Positions 48,408-61,041 of a DNA stretch of 64,000 nucleotides are shown one piece after another. How positions within the stretch are numbered: the first letter of the stretch is position 1; each line of letters opens with the position of its first letter. The stretch is from Auanema rhodensis. Taxonomy: Eukaryota; Nematoda; Chromadorea; Rhabditida; Rhabditidae. A program made the position numbers and the translations under genes. The stretch lies in the NCBI GenBank assembly GCA_964057225.1, contig OZ059899.1, positions 20,530,501 through 20,594,500 of the forward strand. The letters are read 5' to 3'. The notes under the pieces are model-generated. The model saw only the letters and a list, made by a program, of their open reading frames with translations, was not told the DNA's origin and searched no databases.

Positions 48408-51400
48408 ATAAGTGTGAACTTATATCAGTTGATATCTCGGTGCTTTTTTAAGCTAGTGCAAATCTGATAACACAGATCGACGCAGCTTAAAAATCCGCAT
48501 CGAATGCACTATACTACATTGAGAAACGCTTGATACAAAAATTAGGTATGATCGTTTGAAAAATGATGCATTAGTGTATATTGAGTTTCCATGTACACTC
48601 AACATAGCTTCCAAAAACATTTTGACAAAAATTTTTCCGAAAAATTTCGAAATAAATTCGCAAAAAGTAGGTGTTTTTAGATTCCTTTTTTCAAGGCAAA
48701 GACGATGGACAATGTTATTCAACGAAAAAATTAATTCTGCAGGGTGAAAATCGAGGATATAAGTGTGAACTTATATCAGTTGATATCTCGGTGCATTTTT
48801 AAGCTAGCGCAAATCTGATAACACAGATCGACGCAGCTTAAAAATCCGCATCGAATGCACTATACTACATCGAGAAACGCTTGATACAAAAATTAGGTAT
48901 GATCGTTTGAAAAATGATGCATTAGTGTATGTTGAGTTCCCATGTACACTCAACATAGCTTCCAAAAACATTTTGACAAAAATTTTTCCGAAAAATTTCG
49001 AAATAAATTCGCAAAAAGTAGATGTTTTTAGATTCCTTTTTTCAAGGCAAAGACGATGGACAATGTTATTCATCGAAAAAATTAATTCTGCAGGGTGAAA
49101 ATCGAGGATATAAGTGTGAACTTATATCAGTTGATATCTCGGTGCATTTTTAAGCTAGCGCAAATCTGATAACAAAGATCGACGCAGCTTAAAAATCCGC
49201 ATCGAATGCACTATACTACATTGAGAAACGCTTGATACAAAAATTAGTTATGATCGTTTGAAAAAAGATGCATTAGTGTATGTTGAGTTTCCATGTACAC
49301 TCAACATTGCTTCCAAAAACATTTTGACAAAAATTTTTCAAAAAATTTCAAAATAATTTCGCAAAAAGTAAATGTTTTTAGATTCTTTTCTCCAAGGCAA
49401 AGACGTTGGACAATGTTATTCAACGAAAAAATTAATTCTGCAGGGTGAAAATCGAGGATATAAGTGTGAACTTATATCAGTTGATATCTCGGTGCATTTT
49501 TAAGCTAGCGCAAATCTGATAACACAGATCGACGCAGCTTAAAAATCCGCATCGAATGCACTATACTACATTGAAAAACGCTTGATACAAAAATTAGGTA
49601 TGATCGTTTGAAAAAAGATGCATTAGTGTATGTTGAGTTTCCATGTACACTCAACATTGCTTCCAAAAACATTTTTACAAAAATTTTTCCGAAAAATTTC
49701 GAAATAATTTCGCAAAAAGTAGATGTTTTTAGATTCCTTTTTTCAAGGCAAAGACGATGAACATTGTTATTCAACGAAAAAATTGATTCTGCAGGGTGAA
49801 AATCGAGGATATAAGTGTGAACTTATATCAGTTGATATCTCGGTGCATTTTTAAGCTAGCGCAAATCTGATAACACAGATCGACGCAGCTTGAAAATCCG
49901 CATCGAATGCACTTTACAACATTGAGAAACGCTTAATACAAAACTTAGTTATGATCGTTTGAAAAATGATGCATTAGTGTATGTTGAGTTTCCATGTACA
50001 CTCAACATTGCTTCCAAAAACATTTTGACAAAAATTTTTCCGAAAAATTTCGAAAAAATTTCGCAAAAAGTAGATGTTTTTAGATTCCTTTTTTCAAGGC
50101 AAAGACGATGGACAATGTTATTCAACGAAAAAATTATTTCTGCAGGGTGAAAATCGAGGATATAAGTGTGAACTTATATCAGTTGATATCTCGGTGCAAT
50201 TTTAAGCTAGCGCAAATCTGATAATACAGATCGACGCAGCTTAAAAATCCGCATCGAATGCACTATACTGCATTGAGAAACGCTTAATACAAAAGTTAGT
50301 TATGATCGTTTGAAAAATGATGCATTAGTGTATGTTGAGTTTCCATGTACACTCAACATTGCTTCCAAAAACATTTTGACAAAAATTTTTCCGAAAAATT
50401 TCAAAATAATTTCGCAAAAATTAGATGTTTTTAGATTCCTTTTTTCAAGGCAAAGACGATGGACAATGTTATTCAACGAAAAAATTAATTCTGCAGGGTG
50501 AAAATCGAGGATATAAGTGTGAACTTATATCAGTTGATATCTCGGTGCATTTTTAAGCTAGCGCAAATCTGATAACACAGATCGACGCAGCTTGAAAATC
50601 CGCATCGAATGCACTATACAACATTGAGAAACGCTTAATACAAAACTTAGTTATGATCGTTTGAAAAATGATGCATTAGTGTATGTTGAGTTTCCATGTA
50701 CACTCAACATTGCTTCCAAAAACATTTTGACAAAAATTTTTCCAAAAAATTTCGAAAAAATTTCGCAAAAAGTAGATGTTTTTAGATTCCTTTTTTCAAG
50801 GCAAAGACGATGGACAATGTTATTCAACGAAAAAATTATTTCTGCAGGGTGAAAATCGAGGATATAAGTGTGAACTTATATCAGTTGATATCTCGGTGCA
50901 TTTTTAAGCTAGCGCAAATCTGATAACACAGATCGACGCAGCTTGAAAATCCGCATCGAATGCACTATACAACATTGAGAAACGCTCAATACAAAAATTA
51001 GTTATGATCGTTTGAAAAATGATGCATTAGTGTATGTTGAGTTTCCATGTACACTCAACATTGCTTCCAAAAACATTCTGACAAAAATTTTTCCGAAAAA
51101 TTTCAAAATAATTTCGCAAAAAGTAGATGTTTTTAGATTCCTTTTTTCAAGGCAAAGACGATGGACAATGTTATTCAACGAAAAAATTAATTCTGCAGGG
51201 TGAAAATCGAGGATATAAGTGTGAACTTATATTAGTTGATATCTCGGTGCATTTTTAAGCTAGCGCAAATCTGATAACACAGATCGACGCAGCTTGAAAA
51301 TCCGCATCGAATGCACTATACAACATTGAGAAACGCTCAATACAAAAATTAGTTATGATCGTTTGAAAAATGATGCATTAGTGTATGTTGAGTTTCCATG

Positions 51401-52618
51401 TACACTCAACATTGCTTCCAAAAACATTCTGACAAAAATTTTTCCGAAAAATTTCAAAATAATTTCGCAAAAAGTAGATGTTTTTAGATTCCTTTTTTCA
51501 AGGCAAAGACGATGGACAATGTTATTCAACGAAAAAATTAATTCTGCAGGGTGAAAATCGAGGATATAAGTGTGAACTTATATTAGTTGATATCTCGGTG
51601 CATTTTTAAGCTAGCGCAAATCTGATAACACAGATCGACGCAGCTTGAAAATCCGCATCGAATGCACTATACAACATTGAGAAACGCTTAATACAAAACT
51701 TAGTTATGATCGTTTGAAAAATGATGCATTAGTGTATGTTGAGTTTCCATGTACACTCAACATTGCTTCCAAAAACATTTTGACAAAAATTTTTCCGAAA
51801 AATTTCGAAAAAATTTCGCAAAAAGTAGATGTTTTTAGATTCCTTTTTTCAAGGCAAAGACGATGGACAATGTTATTCAACGAAAAAATTATTTCTGCAG
51901 GGTGAAAATCGAGGATATAAGTGTGAACTTATATCAGTTGATATCTCGGTGCATTTTTAAGCTAGCGCAAATCTGATAACACAGATCGACGCAGCTTGAA
52001 AATCCGCATCGAATGCACTATACAACATTGAGAAACGCTCAATACAAAAATTAGTTATGATCGTTTGAAAAATGATGCATTAGTGTATGTTGAGTTTCCA
52101 TGTACACTCAACATTGCTTCCAAAAACATTTTGACAAAAATTTTTCCGAAAAATTTCAAAATAATTTCGCGAAAAGTAGATGTTTTTAGATTCCTTTTTT
52201 CAAGGCAAAGACGATGGACAATGTTATTCAACGAAAAAATTAATTCTCCAGGGTGAAAATCGAGGATATAAGTGTGAACTTATATCAGTTGATATCTCGG
52301 TGCAATTTTAAGCTAGCGCAAATCTGATAATACAGATCGACGCAGCTTAAAAATCCGCATCGAATGCACTATACTGCATTGAGAAACGCTTAATACAAAA
52401 GTTAGTTATGATCGTTTGAAAAATGATGCATTAGTGTATGTTGAGTTTCCATGTACACTCAACATTGCTTCCAAAAACATTCTGACAAAAATTTTTCCGA
52501 AAAATTTCAAAATAATTTCGCAAAAAGTAGATGTTTTTAGATTCCTTTTTTCAAGGCAAAGACGATGGACAATGTTATTCAACGAAAAAATTAATTCTGC
52601 AGGGTGAAAATCGAGGAT
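48408..52618 (+). repeat. 13-monomer unit D, copy 1 (M139-M150 shown; M151 completes the period)
   Basis: Matches 52970-57180 at a 4562-bp offset (13 monomers less one base; M141 is 350 bp). Markers in order: AAGCTAGTGC (M139), CTACATCGAG and ATTCATCG (M140), AACAAAGATC with GTAAATG and GACGTTGG (M141), GATGAACATTG (M142), CTTTACAAC (M143), GATAATACAG (M144), CATTCTGAC (M146, M147) and ATTCTCCAGGG (M149). M151 (52619-52969) is a KLD-type monomer whose counterpart M164 belongs to a different subclass. Confidence 0.87.
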
Positions 52619-52969
52619 ATAAGTGTGAACTTATATCAGTTGATATCTCGGTGCATTTTTAAGCTAGCGCAAATCTGATAACACAGATCGACGCAGCTTA
52701 AAAATCCGCATCGAATGCACTATACAACATTGAGAAACGCTTAATACAAAAGTTAGTTATGATCGTTTGAAAAATGATGCATTAGTGTATGTTGAGTTTC
52801 CATGTACACTCAACATTGCTTCCAAAAACATTTTGACAAAAATTTTTCCGAAAAATTTCAAAATAATTTCGCAAAAATTAGATGTTTTTAGATTCCTTTT
52901 TTCAAGGCAAAGACGATGGACAATGTTATTCAACGAAAAAATTAATTCTGCAGGGTGAAAATCGAGGAT

Positions 52970-55900
52970 ATAAGTGTGAACTTATATCAGTTGATATCTC
53001 GGTGCATTTTTAAGCTAGTGCAAATCTGATAACACAGATCGACGCAGCTTAAAAATCCGCATCGAATGCACTATACTACATTGAGAAACGCTTGATACAA
53101 AAATTAGGTATGATCGTTTGAAAAATGATGCATTAGTGTATATTGAGTTTCCATGTACACTCAACATAGCTTCCAAAAACATTTTGACAAAAATTTTTCC
53201 GAAAAATTTCGAAATAAATTCGCAAAAAGTAGGTGTTTTTAGATTCCTTTTTTCAAGGCAAAGACGATGGACAATGTTATTCAACGAAAAAATTAATTCT
53301 GCAGGGTGAAAATCGAGGATATAAGTGTGAACTTATATCAGTTGATATCTCGGTGCATTTTTAAGCTAGCGCAAATCTGATAACACAGATCGACGCAGCT
53401 TAAAAATCCGCATCGAATGCACTATACTACATCGAGAAACGCTTGATACAAAAATTAGGTATGATCGTTTGAAAAATGATGCATTAGTGTATGTTGAGTT
53501 CCCATGTACACTCAACATAGCTTCCAAAAACATTTTGACAAAAATTTTTCCGAAAAATTTCGAAATAAATTCGCAAAAAGTAGATGTTTTTAGATTCCTT
53601 TTTTCAAGGCAAAGACGATGGACAATGTTATTCATCGAAAAAATTAATTCTGCAGGGTGAAAATCGAGGATATAAGTGTGAACTTATATCAGTTGATATC
53701 TCGGTGCATTTTTAAGCTAGCGCAAATCTGATAACAAAGATCGACGCAGCTTAAAAATCCGCATCGAATGCACTATACTACATTGAGAAACGCTTGATAC
53801 AAAAATTAGTTATGATCGTTTGAAAAAAGATGCATTAGTGTATGTTGAGTTTCCATGTACACTCAACATTGCTTCCAAAAACATTTTGACAAAAATTTTT
53901 CAAAAAATTTCAAAATAATTTCGCAAAAAGTAAATGTTTTTAGATTCTTTTCTCCAAGGCAAAGACGTTGGACAATGTTATTCAACGAAAAAATTAATTC
54001 TGCAGGGTGAAAATCGAGGATATAAGTGTGAACTTATATCAGTTGATATCTCGGTGCATTTTTAAGCTAGCGCAAATCTGATAACACAGATCGACGCAGC
54101 TTAAAAATCCGCATCGAATGCACTATACTACATTGAAAAACGCTTGATACAAAAATTAGGTATGATCGTTTGAAAAAAGATGCATTAGTGTATGTTGAGT
54201 TTCCATGTACACTCAACATTGCTTCCAAAAACATTTTTACAAAAATTTTTCCGAAAAATTTCGAAATAATTTCGCAAAAAGTAGATGTTTTTAGATTCCT
54301 TTTTTCAAGGCAAAGACGATGGACAATGTTATTCAACGAAAAAATTATTTCTGCAGGGTGAAAATCGAGGATATAAGTGTGAACTTATATCAGTTGATAT
54401 CTCGGTGCAATTTTAAGCTAGCGCAAATCTGATAACACAGATCGACGCAGCTTGAAAATCCGCATCGAATGCACTTTACAACATTGAGAAACGCTTAATA
54501 CAAAACTTAGTTATGATCGTTTGAAAAATGATGCATTAGTGTATGTTGAGTTTCCATGTACACTCAACATTGCTTCCAAAAACATTTTGACAAAAATTTT
54601 TCCGAAAAATTTCGAAAAAATTTCGCAAAAAGTAGATGTTTTTAGATTCCTTTTTTCAAGGCAAAGACGATGGACAATGTTATTCAACGAAAAAATTATT
54701 TCTGCAGGGTGAAAATCGAGGATATAAGTGTGAACTTATATCAGTTGATATCTCGGTGCAATTTTAAGCTAGCGCAAATCTGATAATACAGATCGACGCA
54801 GCTTAAAAATCCGCATCCAATGCACTATACTGCATTGAGAAACGCTTAATACAAAAGTTAGTTATGATCGTTTGAAAAATGATGCATTAGTGTATGTTGA
54901 GTTTCCATGTACACTCAACATTGCTTCCAAAAACATTTTGACAAAAATTTTTCCGAAAAATTTCAAAATAATTTCGCAAAAATTAGATGTTTTTAGATTC
55001 CTTTTTTCAAGGCAAAGACGATGGACAATGTTATTCAACGAAAAAATTAATTCTGCAGGGTGAAAATCGAGGATATAAGTGTGAACTTATATCAGTTGAT
55101 ATCTCGGTGCATTTTTAAGCTAGCGCAAATCTGATAACACAGATCGACGCAGCTTGAAAATCCGCATCGAATGCACTATACAACATTGAGAAACGCTTAA
55201 TACAAAACTTAGTTATGATCGTTTGAAAAATGATGCATTAGTGTATGTTGAGTTTCCATGTACACTCAACATTGCTTCCAAAAACATTTTGACAAAAATT
55301 TTTCCAAAAAATTTCGAAAAAATTTCGCAAAAAGTAGATGTTTTTAGATTCCTTTTTTCAAGGCAAAGACGATGGACAATGTTATTCAACGAAAAAATTA
55401 TTTCTGCAGGGTGAAAATCGAGGATATAAGTGTGAACTTATATCAGTTGATATCTCGGTGCATTTTTAAGCTAGCGCAAATCTGATAACACAGATCGACG
55501 CAGCTTGAAAATCCGCATCGAATGCACTATACAACATTGAGAAACGCTCAATACAAAAATTAGTTATGATCGTTTGAAAAATGATGCATTAGTGTATGTT
55601 GAGTTTCCATGTACACTCAACATTGCTTCCAAAAACATTCTGACAAAAATTTTTCCGAAAAATTTCAAAATAATTTCGCAAAAAGTAGATGTTTTTAGAT
55701 TCCTTTTTTCAAGGCAAAGACGATGGACAATGTTATTCAACGAAAAAATTAATTCTGCAGGGTGAAAATCGAGGATATAAGTGTGAACTTATATCAGTTG
55801 ATATCTCGGTGCATTTTTAAGCTAGCGCAAATCTGATAACACAGATCGACGCAGCTTGAAAATCCGCATCGAATGCACTATACAACATTGAGAAACGCTC

Positions 55901-57180
55901 AATACAAAAATTAGTTATGATCGTTTGAAAAATGATGCATTAGTGTATGTTGAGTTTCCATGTACACTCAACATTGCTTCCAAAAACATTCTGACAAAAA
56001 TTTTTCCGAAAAATTTCAAAATAATTTCGCAAAAAGTAGATGTTTTTAGATTCCTTTTTTCAAGGCAAAGACGATGGACAATGTTATTCAACGAAAAAAT
56101 TAATTCTGCAGGGTGAAAATCGAGGATATAAGTGTGAACTTATATTAGTTGATATCTCGGTGCATTTTTAAGCTAGCGCAAATCTGATAACACAGATCGA
56201 CGCAGCTTGAAAATCCGCATCGAATGCACTATACAACATTGAGAAACGCTTAATACAAAACTTAGTTATGATCGTTTGAAAAATGATGCATTAGTGTATG
56301 TTGAGTTTCCATGTACACTCAACATTGCTTCCAAAAACATTTTGACAAAAATTTTTCCGAAAAATTTCGAAAAAATTTCGCAAAAAGTAGATGTTTTTAG
56401 ATTCCTTTTTTCAAGGCAAAGACGATGGACAATGTTATTCAACGAAAAAATTATTTCTGCAGGGTGAAAATCGAGGATATAAGTGTGAACTTATATCAGT
56501 TGATATCTCGGTGCATTTTTAAGCTAGCGCAAATCTGATAACACAGATCGACGCAGCTTGAAAATCCGCATCGAATGCACTATACAACATTGAGAAACGC
56601 TCAACACAAAAATTAGTTATGATCATTTGAAAAATGATGCATTAGTGTATGTTGAGTTTCCATGTACACTCAACATTGCTTCCAAAAACATTTTGACAAA
56701 AATTTTTCCGAAAAATTTCAAAATAATTTCGCGAAAAGTAGATGTTTTTAGATTCCTTTTTTCAAGGCAAAGACGATGGACAATGTTATTCAACGAAAAA
56801 ATTAATTCTCCAGGGTGAAAATCGAGGATATAAGTGTGAACTTATATCAGTTGATATCTCGGTGCAATTTTAAGCTAGCGCAAATCTGATAATACAGATC
56901 GACGCAGCTTAAAAATCCGCATCGAATGCACTATACTGCATTGAGAAACGCTTAATACAAAAGTTAGTTATGATCGTTTGAAAAATGATGCATTAGTGTA
57001 TGTTGAGTTTCCATGTACACTCAACATTGCTTCCAAAAACATTCTGACAAAAATTTTTCCGAAAAATTTCAAAATAATTTCGCAAAAATTAGATGTTTTT
57101 AGATTCCTTTTTTCAAGGCAAAGACGATGGACAATGTTATTCAACGAAAAAATTAATTCTGCAGGGTGAAAATCGAGGAT
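52970..57180 (+). repeat. 13-monomer unit D, copy 2 (M152-M163)
   Basis: Same marker order and length (4211 bp) as copy 1. About a dozen differences are visible, including GCATCCAATG in M157, GCTCAACAC and GATCATTTG in M162, and AAAAATTAG in place of AAAAAGTAG in M163. Several differences cluster at 54321-54410, which suggests a short conversion tract. Confidence 0.87.
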
Positions 57181-58584
57181 ATAAGTGTGAACTTATATCA
57201 GTTGATATCTCGGTGCATTTTTAAGCTAGCGCAAATCTGATAACACAGATCGACGCAGCTTAAAAATCCGCATCGAATGCACTATACTACATTGAGAAAC
57301 GCTTAATACAAAAGTTAGTTATGATCGTTTGAAAAATGATGCATTAGTGTATGTTGAGTTTCCATGTACACTCAACATTGCTTCCAAAAACATTTTGACA
57401 AAAATTTTTCCGAAAAATTTCAAGATAATTTCGCAAAAATTAGATGTTTTTAGATTCCTTTTTTCAAGGCAAAGACGATGGACAATGTTATTCAACGAAA
57501 AAATTAATTCTGCAGGGTGAAAATCGAGGATATAAGTGTGAACTTATATCAGTTGATATCTCGGTGCATTTTTAAGCTAGCGCAAATCTGATAACACAGA
57601 TCGACGCAGCTTAAAAATCCGCATCGAATGCACTATACAACATTGAGAAACGCTTAATACAAAAGTTAGTTATGATCGTTTGAAAAATGATGCATTAGTG
57701 TATGTTGAGTTTCCATGTACACTCAACATTGCTTCCAAAAACATTTTGACAAAAATTTTTCCGAAAAATTTCAAAATAATTTCGCAAAAATTAGATGTTT
57801 TTAGATTCCTTTTTTCAAGGCAAAGACGATGGACAATGTTATTCAACGAAAAAATTAATTCTGCAGGGTGAAAATCGAGGATATAAGTGTGAACTTATAT
57901 CAGTTGATATCTCGGTGCATTTTTAAGCTAGCGCAAATCTGATAACACAGATCGACGCAGCTTAAAAATCCGCATCGAATGCACTATACTACATTGAGAA
58001 ACGCTTAATACAAAAGTTAGTTATGATCGTTTGAAAAATGATGCATTAGTGTATGTTGAGTTTCCATGTACACTCAACATTGCTTCCAAAAACATTTTGA
58101 CAAAAATTTTTCCGAAAAATTTCAAGATAATTTCGCAAAAATTAGATGTTTTTAGATTCCTTTTTTCAAGGCAAAGACGATGGACAATGTTATTCAACGA
58201 AAAAATTAATTCTGCAGGGTGAAAATCGAGGATATAAGTGTGAACTTATATCAGTTGATATCTCGGTGCATTTTTAAGCTAGCGCAAATCTGATAACACA
58301 GATCGACGCAGCTTAAAAATCCGCATCGAATACACTATACTACATTGAGAAACGCTTAATACAAAAATTAGTTATGATCGTTTGAAAAATGATGCATTAG
58401 TGTATGTTGAGTTTCCATGTACACTCAACATTGCTTCCAAAAACATTTTGACAAAAATTTTTCCGAAAAATTTCAAGATAATTTCGCAAAAATTAGATGT
58501 TTTTAGATTCCTTTTTTCAAGGCAAAGACGATGGACAATGTTATTCAACGAAAAAATTAATTCTGCAGGGTGAAAATCGAGGAT
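57181..58584 (+). repeat. Monomers M164-M167, TTCAAGATAA class
   Basis: M164, M166 and M167 carry TTCAAGATAATTTCGC. M165 has ACAACATT with TTCAAAATAA. M167 introduces GAATACACTATACTAC, which dominates the rest of the window. M164-M165 followed by M166 suggests a partial dimer pattern at 702 bp. Confidence 0.75.
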
Positions 58585-61041
58585 ATAAGTGTGAACTTAT
58601 ATCAGTTGATATCTCGGTGCATTTTTAAGCTAGCGCAAATCTGATAACACAGATCGACGCAGCTTAAAAATCCGCATCGAATACACTATACTACATTGAG
58701 AAACGCTTAATACAAAAATTAGTTATGATCGTTTGAAAAATGATGCATTAGTGTATGTTGAGTTTCCATGTACACTCAACATTGCTTCCAAAAACATTTT
58801 TACAAAAATTTTTCCGAAAAATTTCAAAATAATTTCGCAAAAAGTAGATGTTTTTAGATTCCTTTTTTCAAGGCCAAGACGATGGACAATGTTATTCAAC
58901 GAAAAAATTAATTCTGCAGGGTGAAAATCGAGGATATAAGTGTGAACTTATATCAGTTGATATCTCGGTGCATTTTTAAGCTAGCGCAAATCTGATAACA
59001 CAGATCGACGCAGCCTAAAAATCCGCATCGAATGCACTATACTGCATTGAGAAACGCTTAATACAAAAGTTAGTTATGATCGTTTGAAAAATGATGCATT
59101 AGTGTATGTTGAGTTTCCATGTACACTCAACATTGCTTCCAAAAACATTTTGACAAAAATTTTTCCGAAAAATTTTAAAATAATTTCGCAAAAATTAGAT
59201 GTTTTTAGATTCCTTTTTTCAAGGCAAAGACGATGGACAATGTTATTCAACGAAAAAATTAATTCTGCAGGGTGAAAATCGAGGATATAAGTGTGAACTT
59301 ATATCAGTTGATATCTCGGTGCATTTTTAAGCTAGCGCAAATCTGATAACACAGATCGACGCAGCTTAAAAATCCGCATCGAATGCACTATACTACATTG
59401 AGAAACGCTTAATACAAAAATTAGTTATGATCGTTTGAAAAATGATGCATTAGTGTATGTTGAGTTTCCATGTACACTCAACATTGCTTCCAAAAACATT
59501 TTTACAAAAATTTTTCCGAAAAATTTCAAAATAATTTCGCAAAAAGTAGATGTTTTTAGATTCCTTTTTTCAAGGCAAAGACGATGGACAATGTTATTCA
59601 ACGAAAAAATTAATTCTGCAGGGTGAAAATCGAGGATATAAGTGTGAACTTATATCAGTTGATATCTCGGTGCATTTTTAAGCTAGCGCAAATCTGATAA
59701 CACAGATCGACGCAGCTTAAAAATTCGCATCGAATGCACTATACTACATTGAGAAACGCTTAATACAAAAGTTAGTTATGATCGTTTGAAAAATGATGCA
59801 TTAGTGTATGTTGAGTTTCCATGTACACTCAACATTGCTTCCAAAAACATTTTGACAAAAATTTTTCCGAAAAATTTCAAGATAATTTCGCAAAAATTAG
59901 ATGTTTTTAGATTCCTTTTTTCAAGGCAAAGACGATGGACAATGTTATTCAACGAAAAAATTAATTCTGCAGGGTGAAAATCGAGGATATAAGTGTGAAC
60001 TTATATCAGTTGATATCTCGGTGCATTTTTAAGCTAGCGCAAATCTGATAACACAGATAGACGCAGCTTAAAAATCCGCATCGAATACACTATACTACAT
60101 TGAGAAACGCTTAATACAAAAATTAGTTATGATCGTTTGAAAAATGATGCATTAGTGTATGTTGAGTTTCCATGTACACTCAACATTGCTTCCAAAAACA
60201 TTTTGACAAAAATTTTTCCGAAAAATTTCAAGATAATTTCGCAAAAATTAGATGTTTTTAGATTCCTTTTTTCAAGGCAAAGACGATGGACAATGTTATT
60301 CAACGAAAAAATTAATTCTGCAGGGTGAAAATCGAGGATATAAGTGTGAACTTATATCAGTTGATATCTCGGTGCATTTTTAAGCTAGCGCAAATCTGAT
60401 AACACAGATAGACGCAGCTTAAAAATCCGCATCGAATACACTATACTACATTGAGAAACGCTTAATACAAAAATTAGTTATGATCGTTTGAAAAATGATG
60501 CATTAGTGTATGTTGAGTTTCCATGTACACTCAACATTGCTTCCAAAAACATTTTGACAAAAATTTTTCCGAAAAATTTCAAGATAATTTCGCAAAAATT
60601 AGATGTTTTTAGATTCCTTTTTTCAAGGCAAAGACGATGGACAATGTTATTCAACGAAAAAATTAATTCTGCAGGGTGAAAATCGAGGATATAAGTGTGA
60701 ACTTATATCAGTTGATATCTCGGTGCATTTTTAAGCTAGCGCAAATCTGATAACACAGATCGACGCAGCTTAAAAATCCGCATCGAATACACTATACTAC
60801 ATTGAGAAACGCTTAATACAAAAATTAGTTATGATCGTTTGAAAAATGATGCATTAGTGTATGTTGAGTTTCCATGTACACTCAACATTGCTTCCAAAAA
60901 CATTTTGACAAAAATTTTTCCGAAAAATTTCAAGATAATTTCGCAAAAATTAGATGTTTTTAGATTCCTTTTTTCAAGGCAAAGACGATGGACAATGTTA
61001 TTCAACGAAAAAATTAATTCTGCAGGGTGAAAATCGAGGAT
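58585..61041 (+). repeat. 7-monomer unit E, copy 1 (M168-M174)
   Basis: Markers in order: AAGGCCAAGAC (M168), GCAGCCTAAAAA (M169), common type (M170), AAATTCGCATC (M171), CAGATAGACG (M172 and M173) and CAGATCGACG (M174). It matches the next 2457 bp at exactly seven times 351. Confidence 0.9.
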
